NCBI GenBank assembly: GCA_965276755.1
Contig: OZ255625.1
Span: 1,736,001 to 1,800,000 of the forward strand
Length of the DNA stretch: 64,000 bases
Direction of reading: 5' to 3'
From: CAJCIS01 sp965276755
GTDB taxonomy: Bacteria > Pseudomonadota > Alphaproteobacteria > Acetobacterales > Acetobacteraceae
Below are positions 47,496 to 56,657 of the stretch, one piece after another (position 1 is the first letter of the stretch; each line of letters starts with the position of its first letter). Under the pieces are notes generated by a model that was not told the origin of the DNA, ran no database searches, and was given only the letters and a program-made list of their open reading frames with translations. The translations under genes were made by a program, and so were the position numbers.

Positions 47496-50309
47496 CTAGT
47501 GGATTTTATCCGCTACTGATTGGCTCAGCATTAAGGTCCAGTCGTGGTAGAACTTGTCCGCATATGGTTTATTGTAGGCGATTAACGGCAGTCGCAGGAG
47601 CTCTCGGGCATGCACGGCGTCGCCAGTATTGACCGCGATTGCTGCACGTAGGAGGGACGTGGATGCGGCGTTATCTGGATCTGCCAAGAACTCAGCCATG
47701 TTCTTCGCATTCAATCCGTCGAGGTAATTTGCAGCTCGTTCGTATTGCTTATTTATAATCAGGCAGAACGCGACTGTGGTCGAGGCGATCTGCGCGATTG
47801 CGTTCGTCTCGCCCACCGTGGCTTTCGCATCTTCAAAGGCCTGTAGTGCGTGAGACAGTCCCGGATCAGATCGACCGCTTCTACACTCCGAGGTTGCCAT
47901 ATCGGACAGCGTTCCGAAGGTATAGAAGGCATGGCTTCCCTGTTTAGCCAGAGACACTTTATACACCAGCAAATCGTCACGTATCGCATCCTCGTACCGT
48001 CCGCTCATCCCCTCGGCCTCAGCTCGCGTTGTGTAAGCCTGCAAGGTGAGACGATGGTCGAGTCCATAGACCGCGATCAGGTCGGCGACCATGCCATTGA
48101 TAGCCCTAATTGCCTCCTGTGAATGGCCACTGGCCATGAGGACTGTCGCTTGCGTTTGTTTGACAAGTAAGGTGTCGGGGTGCCGCGGACCATGCAGCTT
48201 TAGTTGTTGCGAGAGCAGTTGAGACAGAAGCTTGTCCGCCTTCGAAAATTGCCCCAAACGAAAGTCCGCAAAAGCTTCGCGCTGACGGAAGTCAAAGCGG
48301 GCTTGCTCATCGAAGCTGCCCGGCGTGGTGTCTGCGATATCGGCAGCTGCCACAAATTCGCGCTGCGCCTGCTGCACATCGCCGCCCGCTAGCTGTAGCA
48401 TGCCTTTGGCATAGAGCAGCCACGCATTAGCCTCAGCCGACCGCGGTCCCAGGCTGGCGATTACGGGTTCTGCGTTCTGGATTAGCTGCTTGGCTCGGTC
48501 CATTGATCCCGCCTGTAAGGAAACAACCTCCATAGGAACTTGCCGAAGGCGCAGGATGGTGGCGTCTGCGGCGTTTTTTCCTTCTGCTTGGTCATAGGCT
48601 TCAACTGCCTGGTCGTAGGCTGCACGGGCTTCTGCATAAGCGCTCCGTCCGGAAAAGGCTTGAGCTAGAGCAGCATAGAGTGACGCTGCGACAATAGGCT
48701 CTCGGGCAAACCTGTCCGCTATGCGTGGCTCCGCTTTGGTTACTGCCTCCATAAGCGACTCGTTCGCGCTGCCGGACCTGAACGGGTTGCCCCGGCCAAG
48801 AAGATCATCCGTCAGAAAGATGTTCACCTGCCTGGCAATACTCGCCTCACGCAGGGCTTCATTACGCGCACGCGTGGCGCGCGCGGCAAATATGCCCGTT
48901 GCTAACAGACCCAGAGCGAGAGAGGTTATGCCGAGTATGAGCCAGGGCCTTCGCGTCTGGGCGCGCTCAACTCGGCGCGCCAGGTGATTGGCCGCTTGTT
49001 GTAATTGCTCAAGCCTTTCTCGTTCTGCACGCCTGACAGCAAGAGTCTCAAGGCGTTCGGCCAGGATCAAGGCGGACGGGAGCCGCTTGGCTACATCGGT
49101 CGAAGCGGCTTCCCTGACATCCTCGCGCAACAATGGATCGGAAATATCCGCCTCCCACCCCGCGCCCAAAGGGCGATCCAGGTCGCCTACGATCATCTGG
49201 TATAGGATCATTCCCAACGCATAGACGTCCGCAGCGATCGTGGGCGGCCCGCCTGCCACGACCTCGGGAGCCATATAACGCAACGTGCCGGTAAAGCCGT
49301 CGCTTCCGAACGCGCCTTCGGCCGTCAGGCCAAGGCCCGAGATAGTAATCGCACCAAGGCGCGCGGCTTCGGTGAGACGGCCGGAGCCGAAATCAACCAA
49401 TCGTACGGCCAGACCCGCTCCGTCGCCGGTTACCAGCACGTTGTTTGGTTTGATGTCCCGATGAAGCACACCGACATCGTGGGCGGCGGCTACCGTGCGG
49501 GCAATCTGGGCGACGATGTGGACGCGTTCAGCTAGGGGGATTGCGCCTATGCCTCCTCGGGCTGCAGCCCACTCAGGCAGACTGTTACCGCCGAAGGCGC
49601 TCTCGATGAAGAAAGGTCGGCTTTCAAAATTCCATTCGCTAATGCGTACCAGGTCGGGACGATCACCAAGGGCGTCGTGCAAAATGCGGGATAGGGCCGT
49701 TTCGCGCTTCAAGGCGTCCAGGCGCGGCGTGGTGTCGGCAAACTTGAAAACGCGCTGTTCGCCGGTTTTCTGGTGCCGGGCGAGCCATACATCGTTTGCG
49801 GTGTTGCTCCCTAACGGCCGCTCCAGGCGCCATTGCGGGCGGTTTGGAACAGGGTCGCCAGACTGGAAGGTAAAGGCGAGTTTGGGCGGCTCCGGAGCGG
49901 CGCGCAATTCAATCGGAAGGCCGATGCGGTAGCCCACGCCGTGGACCGCCTCGACGATGGCGCGGCCCTGATCTCCCAAGGCTGTTCGCAATTTCGAGAC
50001 GGCGGTGGTCAGCGACTGCTCGACGACGGTCCGGTCCTGCCAGACGATGGCGAGCAGTTCCTCCTTCGTGACGATATCGCCTGCGCGAGACAGAAGCGTC
50101 TCAAGCAGGAGAAGCGGCTTGGGCTCGACGGTGCGGACTTGGCCGCCAAGCCGAAGTTCGCGGCGAGATTCGTCGAACTCGGCGACGCCTACGCGCCAGA
50201 TGCGATTCTTATGTGGATCGTCGAAGGCTCGGTCAGCGTCTGGCACCGTTACAACCTTTCCGCGAATTGATAGCCGCGGCTGCGTTTTTTTGGGGAATAG
50301 CAGCCGCAA
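47496..50309 (-). CDS. Winged-helix / Ser-Thr kinase / TPR fusion protein
   Basis: 937 aa. Residues about 40-130 form an OmpR-type DNA-binding winged helix (LGGQVRTVEPKPLLLLETLL, RAIVEAVHGVGYRIGLPIEL). Residues 160-420 are a eukaryote-type kinase: Lys189 in VFKF, HRDIKPNNVL at 283-292, DFG at 306-308, MAPE at 346-349. A transmembrane helix follows at 456-475 (WLILGITSLALGLLATGIFA), then about 460 residues of TPR-like helices, probably outside the cytoplasm. The usual phosphate loop is GSNTAND rather than GxGxxG. A divergent secreted-protein gene starts 218 bases away. A membrane sensor that could bind DNA and phosphorylate partners. Confidence 0.88.
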   Translation of the reverse strand: MRLLFPKKTQPRLSIRGKVVTVPDADRAFDDPHKNRIWRVGVAEFDESRRELRLGGQVRTVEPKPLLLLETLLSRAGDIVTKEELLAIVWQDRTVVEQSLTTAVSKLRTALGDQGRAIVEAVHGVGYRIGLPIELRAAPEPPKLAFTFQSGDPVPNRPQWRLERPLGSNTANDVWLARHQKTGEQRVFKFADTTPRLDALKRETALSRILHDALGDRPDLVRISEWNFESRPFFIESAFGGNSLPEWAAARGGIGAIPLAERVHIVAQIARTVAAAHDVGVLHRDIKPNNVLVTGDGAGLAVRLVDFGSGRLTEAARLGAITISGLGLTAEGAFGSDGFTGTLRYMAPEVVAGGPPTIAADVYALGMILYQMIVGDLDRPLGAGWEADISDPLLREDVREAASTDVAKRLPSALILAERLETLAVRRAERERLEQLQQAANHLARRVERAQTRRPWLILGITSLALGLLATGIFAARATRARNEALREASIARQVNIFLTDDLLGRGNPFRSGSANESLMEAVTKAEPRIADRFAREPIVAASLYAALAQAFSGRSAYAEARAAYDQAVEAYDQAEGKNAADATILRLRQVPMEVVSLQAGSMDRAKQLIQNAEPVIASLGPRSAEANAWLLYAKGMLQLAGGDVQQAQREFVAAADIADTTPGSFDEQARFDFRQREAFADFRLGQFSKADKLLSQLLSQQLKLHGPRHPDTLLVKQTQATVLMASGHSQEAIRAINGMVADLIAVYGLDHRLTLQAYTTRAEAEGMSGRYEDAIRDDLLVYKVSLAKQGSHAFYTFGTLSDMATSECRSGRSDPGLSHALQAFEDAKATVGETNAIAQIASTTVAFCLIINKQYERAANYLDGLNAKNMAEFLADPDNAASTSLLRAAIAVNTGDAVHARELLRLPLIAYNKPYADKFYHDWTLMLSQSVADKIH

Positions 50310-50527
50310 CCTCCACGCGGAGGGTGCGGAGGAGTGTTCCCGGCGTCAAGGTAGCAATCCCGTTAGTAGGCTAACCGGACACCGACATTCCAATCACAAT
50401 AATAGGTTAGCCTGTAAGAAAACCTTGAGAGTTTCTTGTCGAAAGGGTTTGGAGACAATTTTGACTGTGCAACCTCAGATGAGCGGGGCCACACAACGGC
50501 TGACATCTTACGAAAGGCACCACGACC

Positions 50528-51217
50528 ATGATCCGAAACATTACGCTGCGCCTCTCGCTGCTACTCGCCTGCGCAGTCCCCTCGGCTGCGTTCGCACAGA
50601 CAGCTTATCTCGAGCAATCCGGCATTGTCGGCCAAGGCACGCTGCTGACGATTTCGCGCTTGCCGACGGCGCAAGCCAACGGCAAGATAGCCTATTATGA
50701 CGCTACGATTACCCTCGGGGTCAGCGCAGGGGGTGTGCCGTCCGTCACGTCATCTTCGTTTAAGATGTCGCCGAAGCTCCAGACAGACCACTTTGTGCCA
50801 GGGCGCTACTACGCGAAATATGAGAACAATGCAACCCAGTTCGGCACGTTAACCGAGGGAGTCGGACAGGGCGGAAGCACGATCTGGACGTTGGTTATGG
50901 ACGCTGCCCCCGACGGCTATTTTCCGGACCAGGCTGTCTGGCAAACCGGCTCTCCTGCCCCTGACGTTGCTGCGCGATTAGCTGCTGCAAAGGTTATCCT
51001 CGACGGAAGTTACTCCTATGGCACCTTCCCCGTTGGTGACCACTTGAACTACTATAACGGCTTTAACGTCGATAACGGACTTTTGGCGGCAGAACAGGTC
51101 CACCAGACTCTCACCCTATACTCCTACACGAACTACGCTGGTCAGGATCAAGCCGAAGCCACCGCAACGTTTGTCCTCGGACTTTGTAGCGACAAAACTT
51201 GTTCAAACGCACCCTAG
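50528..51217 (+). CDS. Secreted hypothetical protein
   Basis: 229 aa with a clear signal peptide (MIRNITLRLSLLLACAVPSA, cleavage near AFAQ). The mature part is Gly/Ser/Tyr-rich beta (SGIVGQGTLLTISRLPTAQA, VPGRYYAKYENNATQFGTL) and has two Cys near the end (LCSDKTCSNAP). Divergent from the kinase gene; the 218-base space between should hold both promoters, and the kinase winged helix could act there. Family not recognised. Confidence 0.65.
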   Translation: MIRNITLRLSLLLACAVPSAAFAQTAYLEQSGIVGQGTLLTISRLPTAQANGKIAYYDATITLGVSAGGVPSVTSSSFKMSPKLQTDHFVPGRYYAKYENNATQFGTLTEGVGQGGSTIWTLVMDAAPDGYFPDQAVWQTGSPAPDVAARLAAAKVILDGSYSYGTFPVGDHLNYYNGFNVDNGLLAAEQVHQTLTLYSYTNYAGQDQAEATATFVLGLCSDKTCSNAP

Positions 51218-51316
51218 TAGGCAACAAGTTGCCTTGCGCCTGAAACTGTTGGGCAAGAGCCTCGACTCGCAAGGGCAACGTTCTTTTCCTCACGCTTGCG
51301 TTGCTCTGGCGATCTT

Positions 51317-51350
51317 GTCATTGCCGCCGCCGACGGGCGGCGGCAATGAC
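51317..51350. terminator. Perfect 15-bp hairpin
   Basis: GTCATTGCCGCCGCC (51317-51331) with GGCGGCGGCAATGAC (51336-51350) and a GACG loop. It lies between the secreted protein gene and the small membrane protein gene; likely terminator for the former, though without a T-tract. Confidence 0.6.
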
Positions 51351-51397
51351 CGTGATCGCCCAATCTAAAAACTCACTTGCTGCAAAGAGAATTCGCA

Positions 51398-51703
51398 ATG
51401 CTGACCCAGTGGAGCCGGCTATCTCTCTATCTCGCGATTGGCCTGACCGTCAACGCGATCGTATTTCCCCCATTCATTATTAATAACGGTCCGGTTGAAT
51501 ACGGCTTTCTGCTTTCCGGGCCTCCCAGCGTCAGTCAGGCGATGGGTCAAGCATCGTTCCTTGGCGGCGCAGAGGGTGCGCGGATGGCCCGCGGCATGAT
51601 TCACTACGGGATCGAATTTGTTCGGTTGATCCTTGAACTCGGGGCAATATGGGGCATCTACTTCGCCTTAAGTCGTAAAGTGCTCAAGCCCGCCGTGGCC
51701 TGA
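51398..51703 (+). CDS. Small membrane protein
   Basis: 101 aa, MLTQWSRLSLYLAIGLTVNA start with one helix near residues 8-26, and a second near 75-95 (FVRLILELGAIWGIYFALS). An upstream in-frame ATG or TTG at 51377 would add seven residues. Family not recognised. Confidence 0.55.
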   Translation: MLTQWSRLSLYLAIGLTVNAIVFPPFIINNGPVEYGFLLSGPPSVSQAMGQASFLGGAEGARMARGMIHYGIEFVRLILELGAIWGIYFALSRKVLKPAVA

Positions 51704-51804
51704 ATTTCTGATGGTGTTGGCGCCCACGAGGCGGCAACACCATCTGGCCAAATTTGCCTCCATGTCAGCAGTCAATTAACTTCGTCGATTGGTAACTCAA
51801 TCCG

Positions 51805-52620
51805 ATGGTCCACATGCCGCACAACCCCAGCACAATTGGTATCTTATGCAAGCGTGCCTGCCTAAGCACGCTATTAATTACTTGTATTACCGTGCCTCTC
51901 GGCTGGGCTGCCGCCGAACCCATGCCAGAAGAAAAGCTCTTTGATGTACCCTCGGCCAACCAGGAGCTTGACGCGACGGCTGGGCCGCACCCGGCGGAGG
52001 CGTTGCGCTGCCACTGGTATGCAGACTTGATGATACGCGAGACAGCGACCGACTCACCCGGAATGGGACCATCTTACGTCGTCCATCCGGGTTCGCGCGG
52101 GGCGCGGCCGGTCTGTCGGGCCGCGCCTGGTGCAGGAGACATCAAGCTGGATGTGGAGAGCCAAACGCTGCTGGGGCGTAAGGGCTCCTACGTTGTCTAT
52201 CAATCGACCGATGCGCCCGGTGCCGAACCTTTCGTGGTTTTGCACTTGTCCGATGGTCACCAGGTTTACACAGACCAGAAAAGCGCGCTGCCCACCAAAA
52301 CGTCCGCGGCCGGCCTACACGCCGTTACCGTGGAAGGCGATGCACTGCATTTGCGCTATCTCCGCGCCTATGACGCAACCTGCTCGCTTCTGAAGGACGG
52401 CGACGCTTGCTGGAGCAAAGCGATGAAGGAGGGCCGTTTCTCCCGCGCCATTGCAGCACAATCACCGCCGATTGCGGATTGCCGTGCCGCCTACAAAGGC
52501 AGCGCCGAAGCAGCGAGCTACCCGAGCACGATTGTCTATGACGTGGACATGACCGTTACGCCAGACGGTAAGGTCAGTGTCCGCTCTCGCGGCCCACTAG
52601 GGTGCCTGCCAACACCTTGA
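51805..52620 (+). CDS. Secreted hypothetical protein
   Basis: 271 aa with a signal peptide in the first 38 residues (LSTLLITCITVPLGWAAAEP). The mature part has six cysteines (LRCHWYAD, RPVCRAAP, DATCSLLKDGDACWS, IADCRAAY, LGCLPTP). It is convergent with the frameshifted hydrolase pair that follows, separated by 33 bases. No family recognised. Start could also be ATG 51814. Confidence 0.6.
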   Translation: MVHMPHNPSTIGILCKRACLSTLLITCITVPLGWAAAEPMPEEKLFDVPSANQELDATAGPHPAEALRCHWYADLMIRETATDSPGMGPSYVVHPGSRGARPVCRAAPGAGDIKLDVESQTLLGRKGSYVVYQSTDAPGAEPFVVLHLSDGHQVYTDQKSALPTKTSAAGLHAVTVEGDALHLRYLRAYDATCSLLKDGDACWSKAMKEGRFSRAIAAQSPPIADCRAAYKGSAEAASYPSTIVYDVDMTVTPDGKVSVRSRGPLGCLPTP

Positions 52621-52653
52621 TGCGAAACACCGTGAGTATGGCGCCGCTAACCA

Positions 52654-53258
52654 TCACCTCGATCTCATTGGATGCGGTCGCGGTTTCGCGTGCTTGAGGT
52701 GCTTGGGCGGCATTGGCGGCACGGGCGTCGTTGAATAGAACGTGTTCCCGCTGATTGTTCCCAGCGCCTTGAAGCGCCCCTGCGGAGGGCCATGATCCGC
52801 CGTCCGCCAAGCCGTCACGTCGGTGTACTTTGCCGTCGGAGGAGCAACGGGTTCGGTGGCCGCCGTGATGGCGTCCTGACGAATTGTGCATAGGCGGCTT
52901 GCTGAGAGTGACGCGGGTTGTTGGCGATCGCCAGGATGCCGGTCAAATTCGCGTTCATGCCTGCATCGAGCGTGGGATAAGTGCCGAAGCCAGCAAACTG
53001 GTTGCCTAGTTCTACAATGTCGGTCTCCGTCGTCGCCCCTCGCGCACCGTATTCGGCAGGAGATTTCAACCTGTTCACAATGGTCTGACGCATCAACCTC
53101 ATTGCGGTGAGATTGTCCGTTGCCACGTAATTGCCGACATTGCCGGGGTTGTATGCCTCCAGGAGAAACAGCCTCTCCATTGCGCCGGCATCTGTATTAG
53201 GCGGACCCAAGGTAATTGGTGTGGATGCGCCAGGCTTGGCGGGTGGCAGACTAGCCAT
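52654..53258 (-). pseudogene. Cell-wall hydrolase-like protein, frameshifted
   Basis: The first frame from ATG 53258 reads AMERLFLLEAYNPGNVGNYV, RLMRQTIVNRLKSPAEYG, GNQFAGFGTYPTLDAGMN and NNPRHSQQAAYAQFVR. After a one-base loss near 52878 the same protein continues as DAITAATEPVAPPTAKYTDV, RFKALGTISGNTFYSTTPVP and stops at 52654, giving about 202 aa. The E...AV..V.NR pattern and the GNTFYS end resemble SleB/hydrolase_2 peptidoglycan hydrolases, a weak match. The ATG overlaps the upstream secreted-protein stop by 8 bases. Confidence 0.6.
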
Positions 53259-53715
53259 TGTGTGGCACCGTTCCCGGGGTTTTACGCATGACGAAGTGGT
53301 CGCCCTTGGCCGAGCAGGCTGTGAGCAGTTCGTTCACGAAGGATCGCGAGAGCAGGTATGTGCTGGTGCCGATATCGGTGCGAACGTCGCGCTTGAGGTC
53401 CAGATACCGCCGAGAGTGGGCCAGCGTGTCGGGGTCGTTGATGTTGGGCACCCAGAGGATCAGCTTGTTCTCGGATGGCCAATACACTTCTGCCTGGAAG
53501 TGGGCACCATTCTTTTGGCCGATGACGCATAAGCGGTTGATCGTGTGATGGCCGTTCTTGTCGACCAGGGCTTGCAGTTGGGCTTGGGCGTCGCTGAAGC
53601 CGGGCAGGGTTTTTATCGACACCCACTCGGCTGCGGCGTGGGCGGGCGAGATGGCGATCAGGCAGGCGGTGGCGATTGCGTAGGCGGCGGCTCGTTTGAG
53701 CAGGGTGGTGGGCAT
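53251..53715 (-). CDS. Secreted hypothetical protein paired with hydrolase
   Basis: 154 aa with a signal peptide (LLKRAAAYAIATACLIAISP, cleavage near AHA). Mature part: LPGFSDAQAQLQALVDKNG, NRLCVIGQKNGAHFQAEVYW and DIGTSTYLLSRSFVNELLTA, with two cysteines. ATG 53715 has CGGAG upstream; longer frames are not supported. Its stop is inside the start region of the hydrolase-like gene, so the two are translationally coupled, as in the 34605/35129 pair. Confidence 0.6.
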   Translation of the reverse strand: MPTTLLKRAAAYAIATACLIAISPAHAAAEWVSIKTLPGFSDAQAQLQALVDKNGHHTINRLCVIGQKNGAHFQAEVYWPSENKLILWVPNINDPDTLAHSRRYLDLKRDVRTDIGTSTYLLSRSFVNELLTACSAKGDHFVMRKTPGTVPHNG

Positions 53716-54001
53716 GGTTTGCTCCGTGACGGGACCATACCGCGCGCGCGCTCGCAGGAACAGGGCGGTGTTGCTGTCGAACTCGGCGGCCTGATTGCAT
53801 ATTAATGGACTGGCTCCGTGTGCGGGCTGCTGGCTGCTCGCGGGAATCGGATGCCTGGATTGCTTCACCCCATTCGGGGTTCGCAATGACGGCGCCGGCG
53901 GCGGCTTGTTACGTGGCGCGGGTGCTCGTTGAGCAAATTGACGACGGGGGGGTCTGGAGGGAGAGGCACTCTCCCCCCAGCCTTCATGCCTTGCCTTCAC
54001 C

Positions 54002-54450
54002 TTGAGTGCGCTCCTCCCGCAATCGCGCCCAATGCGCCAGGCGCTTACCCAGCTCGCGCTCGAAGCCGCGATCCCGCGGCTGGTAGAGCGCCACCCGCCA
54101 TGCCGTCCGGGAAATAGTTCGCGGCCGAGAACGCGTCTTCCTCGTCATGGTCGTAGGCGTAGCCGGCGCCGTAGCCGAGCTGCTTTATCAGTCTGGTCGG
54201 CGCATTCAGACTATGCGCGGGCGGCATCCGGCTGCCGGTCTGGCGGCCTCGCGCAGGGCCGCCCTGATGGCCAGGTAGGCCGCGTTCGATTTGGGCGCGG
54301 TGGCGAGATAGATCACGGCCTGCGCCGGAGCGAGTTCGCCTTCGGGGCTGTTGAGACGTTCATAGCCTTCCGAGGCGGCGAGAGTGTGCGGCAGGGAGTG
54401 CGGGCCGGCCACGCCGAGATCCTCCGGCGTGACGCGAGGGCGGCGTAAGC
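54002..54450 (-). pseudogene. Partial duplicate of the rarA 3' end
   Basis: About 440 bases closely match the 3' end of the intact rarA (55185-55620): the same LRERLG/ERELGKRLAHWAR end, YDHDEEDAFSAANYFPDGMA, GAGYA, MPPAHSLNAPT and the APKSNAAYLAI region, with frameshifts and a lost stretch (the MRASRDTG region). The hairpin after rarA (55131-55168) is duplicated too (53945-53985). The duplicate flanks a toxin-antitoxin pair, so a duplication or recombination event bracketed that pair. Confidence 0.85.
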
Positions 54451-54552
54451 GGTGACCTTGGCGCCTGTATTGCATGTAGAGTGTGGCGCGACCGCTCGAT
54501 GGCCACGGCCAAAGAGACGGCGCGTCATGGATGTGCGCGGGGAGGTTGGCTT

Positions 54553-54777
54553 ATGAGTGAAACGCATCGCATTACGGTCGATCCCGCCCAATGCAGTGGC
54601 CGGCCCTGCCTGCGCGGCCTGCGCGTACGGGTGAAAGACATACTGGACCTGTTGGCCGCGGGCGCCAGCCGCGATGAAATCCTGCTTGATTATCCTGTGC
54701 TGGAGGCCGGCGATATCACCGCTGCACTCGAATACGCGGCCCGCCAGAGCGACCATCTGGTTCTGCGCGTGGCCTGA
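54553..54777 (+). CDS. DUF433 antitoxin
   Basis: 74 aa: RITVDPAQCSGRPCLRGLRV, RVKDILDLLAAGASRDEILL, DYPVLEAGDITAALEYAARQ. The DUF433 pattern (DP..C.GRPC.RG.RV.V..IL..LAAG.S..E.L.DYP.L...DI.AAL.YAA) is complete. GGGGAGG upstream. Its TGA overlaps the start of the DUF5615 gene (TGATG), the standard pair in which DUF433 is the antitoxin. Confidence 0.95.
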   Translation: MSETHRITVDPAQCSGRPCLRGLRVRVKDILDLLAAGASRDEILLDYPVLEAGDITAALEYAARQSDHLVLRVA

Positions 54778-55106
54778 TGCGTTTCCTTGTCGATGCGCAG
54801 CTTCCGCCAGCGCTCGCCCGCTGGCTTGCCGCGCGTGGGCATGAGGCTTGGCATGTCGCCGATCGGCAGATGCAGGCCGCCTCCGATGCCGCCATCTGGA
54901 ATGCGGCCGTTCAGGAAGCCACGACAATCATTACGAAGGATGAAGATTTTGCGCAGCGCAAGGCGCTGTCGGGCGGGGGACCATGTGTCGTCTGGGTCAG
55001 ATTGCCAAACACGCGCCGGCGGGAGCTTCTGGCATGGTTTGAGGCAGTGCTGCCCGACATACTGTCAGCGCTGGAACGAGGCGAGGTCCTGATCGAGTTG
55101 GTGTGA
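54777..55106 (+). CDS. DUF5615 PIN-like toxin
   Basis: 109 aa PIN-like (Mut7-C-related) protein: MRFLVDAQLPPALARWLAAR with the first acidic residue, GHEAWHVADRQM, ATTIITKDEDFAQRKALSGG with the DEDF catalytic group, and PCVVWVRLPNT. Family members are RNase-like toxins controlled by DUF433 proteins. It appears intact. Confidence 0.93.
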   Translation: MRFLVDAQLPPALARWLAARGHEAWHVADRQMQAASDAAIWNAAVQEATTIITKDEDFAQRKALSGGGPCVVWVRLPNTRRRELLAWFEAVLPDILSALERGEVLIELV

Positions 55107-55171
55107 CCGGTGAGTGCGCCTAGAAAAAGTCGACGGGGGGTCCGGGGGGAATGGCTCATTTCCTCCAGCCT

Positions 55172-56506
55172 TTACTTGTCTTCGCCTTCCCGCTCCGCCC
55201 GTAACCGCGCCCAATGCGCCAACCGCTTCCCCAGCTCGCGCTCAAACCCGCGATCCCGCGGCTGGTAGAGCGCCGGGCGCGCCATGCCGTCCGGGAAATA
55301 GTTTGCGGCCGAGAACGCGTCGTCCTCGTCATGGTCGTAGGCGTAGCCGGCGCCGTAGCCGAGCTGCTTCATCAGTTTGGTCGGCGCGTTCAGACTATGC
55401 GCGGGCGGCATCAGGCTGCCGGTGTCCCGGGACGCGCGCATGGCGGCCTTGATGGCCAGGTACGCCGCGTTCGATTTGGGCGCGGTGGCGAGGTAGATCA
55501 CGGCCTGGGCCAAAGCGAGCTCGCCTTCGGGGCTGCCGAGGCGTTCGTAGGCCTCCCACGCGGCGAGCGTCTGGGCCAAGGCGTGTGGGTCGGCGAGGCC
55601 CACGTCCTCCGACGCAAAGCGGAGCAGGCGGCGGGCGATGTAGCGCGGGTCCTCCCCGCCGGTCAGCATGCGGGCGAACCAGTAGAGGGCGGCGTCCGCA
55701 TCCGAGCCGCGCAGCGATTTATGCAGGGCGGAGATGAGGTTGTAGTGCTCCTCGCGATCGCGGTCGTAGAGGGCGGCGCGGCGGGCGAGGTGTTCGGCGA
55801 GCGCTGCTGGGTCGAGGGGGGCTGGTGGCGGCGAGGCTGCGAGCTGTTCGGCCATGTTGAGGAGGTAGCGGCCGTCTCCGTCTGCCATGGCGCGCAGGGT
55901 GGCGCGGGCTTGCTGGGTGAGCGGGAGGGGGCCGAAATCGGCTTCGGCGCGCGTCAGGAGGGTGTCGAGCGCTGCGTCGTCCAGGCGGTGGAGGACCAGG
56001 ACCTGGCAGCGGGAGAGCAGCGCGCCGTTCAGCGCGAAGGAGGGGTTTTCGGTGGTGGCGCCGATCAGGGTAATGATGCCGGCTTCGACCGTGGGGAGGA
56101 AGCCGTCCTGCTGGGCGCGGTTGAAGCGGTGGATTTCATCGACGAAGAGGAGGGTGGATTGGCCGCGGGTTCGGCGGAGGATGGCTTCTTCGAAGACGCG
56201 TTTTAGGTCGGCCACGCCTGAGAACACCGCCGAGATCTGGGTGAAGTGCAGGCCGGCGGCGGCGGCGAGAAGCCGGGCGATGGTGGTTTTGCCCACGCCT
56301 GGCGGGCCCCAGAGGATGAGGCTGGGCAGCTGGCCGGCGGCGATCATGCGGGTCAGCGTGCCGGCGGGGCCCAGCAAATGGTCCTGGCCGGCGATTTCGG
56401 CTAGGGTGGTGGGGCGGAGGCGGTCGGCCAGTGGGCGGGCGGCGGCATCGGGCGCCGGGGGCTCGGCGGCGGGGAAGAGCGTGGTTTGAGGGGTGCGAGG
56501 GGGCAT
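55172..56506 (-). CDS. rarA: Replication-associated recombination protein A
   Basis: About 444 aa AAA+ ATPase (MgsA/RarA/WRNIP1 family) acting at stalled replication forks. N terminus MPPRTPQTTLFPAAEPPAPD with PLADRLRPTTLAEIAGQDHL, Walker A GPPGVGKTT, Walker B LLFVDEIHRFNRAQQDGFLP, sensor ATTENPSFALNGALLSRC, and the C-terminal DVGLADPHALAQTLAAWEAYE and NYFPDGMARPALYQP. Starts at 56515 or GTG 56527 are also possible. The 3' end has a partial duplicate 1.1 kb away. Confidence 0.95.
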   Translation of the reverse strand: MPPRTPQTTLFPAAEPPAPDAAARPLADRLRPTTLAEIAGQDHLLGPAGTLTRMIAAGQLPSLILWGPPGVGKTTIARLLAAAAGLHFTQISAVFSGVADLKRVFEEAILRRTRGQSTLLFVDEIHRFNRAQQDGFLPTVEAGIITLIGATTENPSFALNGALLSRCQVLVLHRLDDAALDTLLTRAEADFGPLPLTQQARATLRAMADGDGRYLLNMAEQLAASPPPAPLDPAALAEHLARRAALYDRDREEHYNLISALHKSLRGSDADAALYWFARMLTGGEDPRYIARRLLRFASEDVGLADPHALAQTLAAWEAYERLGSPEGELALAQAVIYLATAPKSNAAYLAIKAAMRASRDTGSLMPPAHSLNAPTKLMKQLGYGAGYAYDHDEDDAFSAANYFPDGMARPALYQPRDRGFERELGKRLAHWARLRAEREGEDK

Positions 56507-56657
56507 TGGCTGCATCCGAACTGCCACAGCTTGCGTCTAAATGGCAACGCGGCGCGCAGGTGCTTGTTTTGGTGGGGCATGTTGCCCCAAATTGTCGTTG
56601 TGATGGCGGTTCGGCATGCCGGCCAGGCTGCCTCAACCCTTAGGAGGAGTGTGACCG

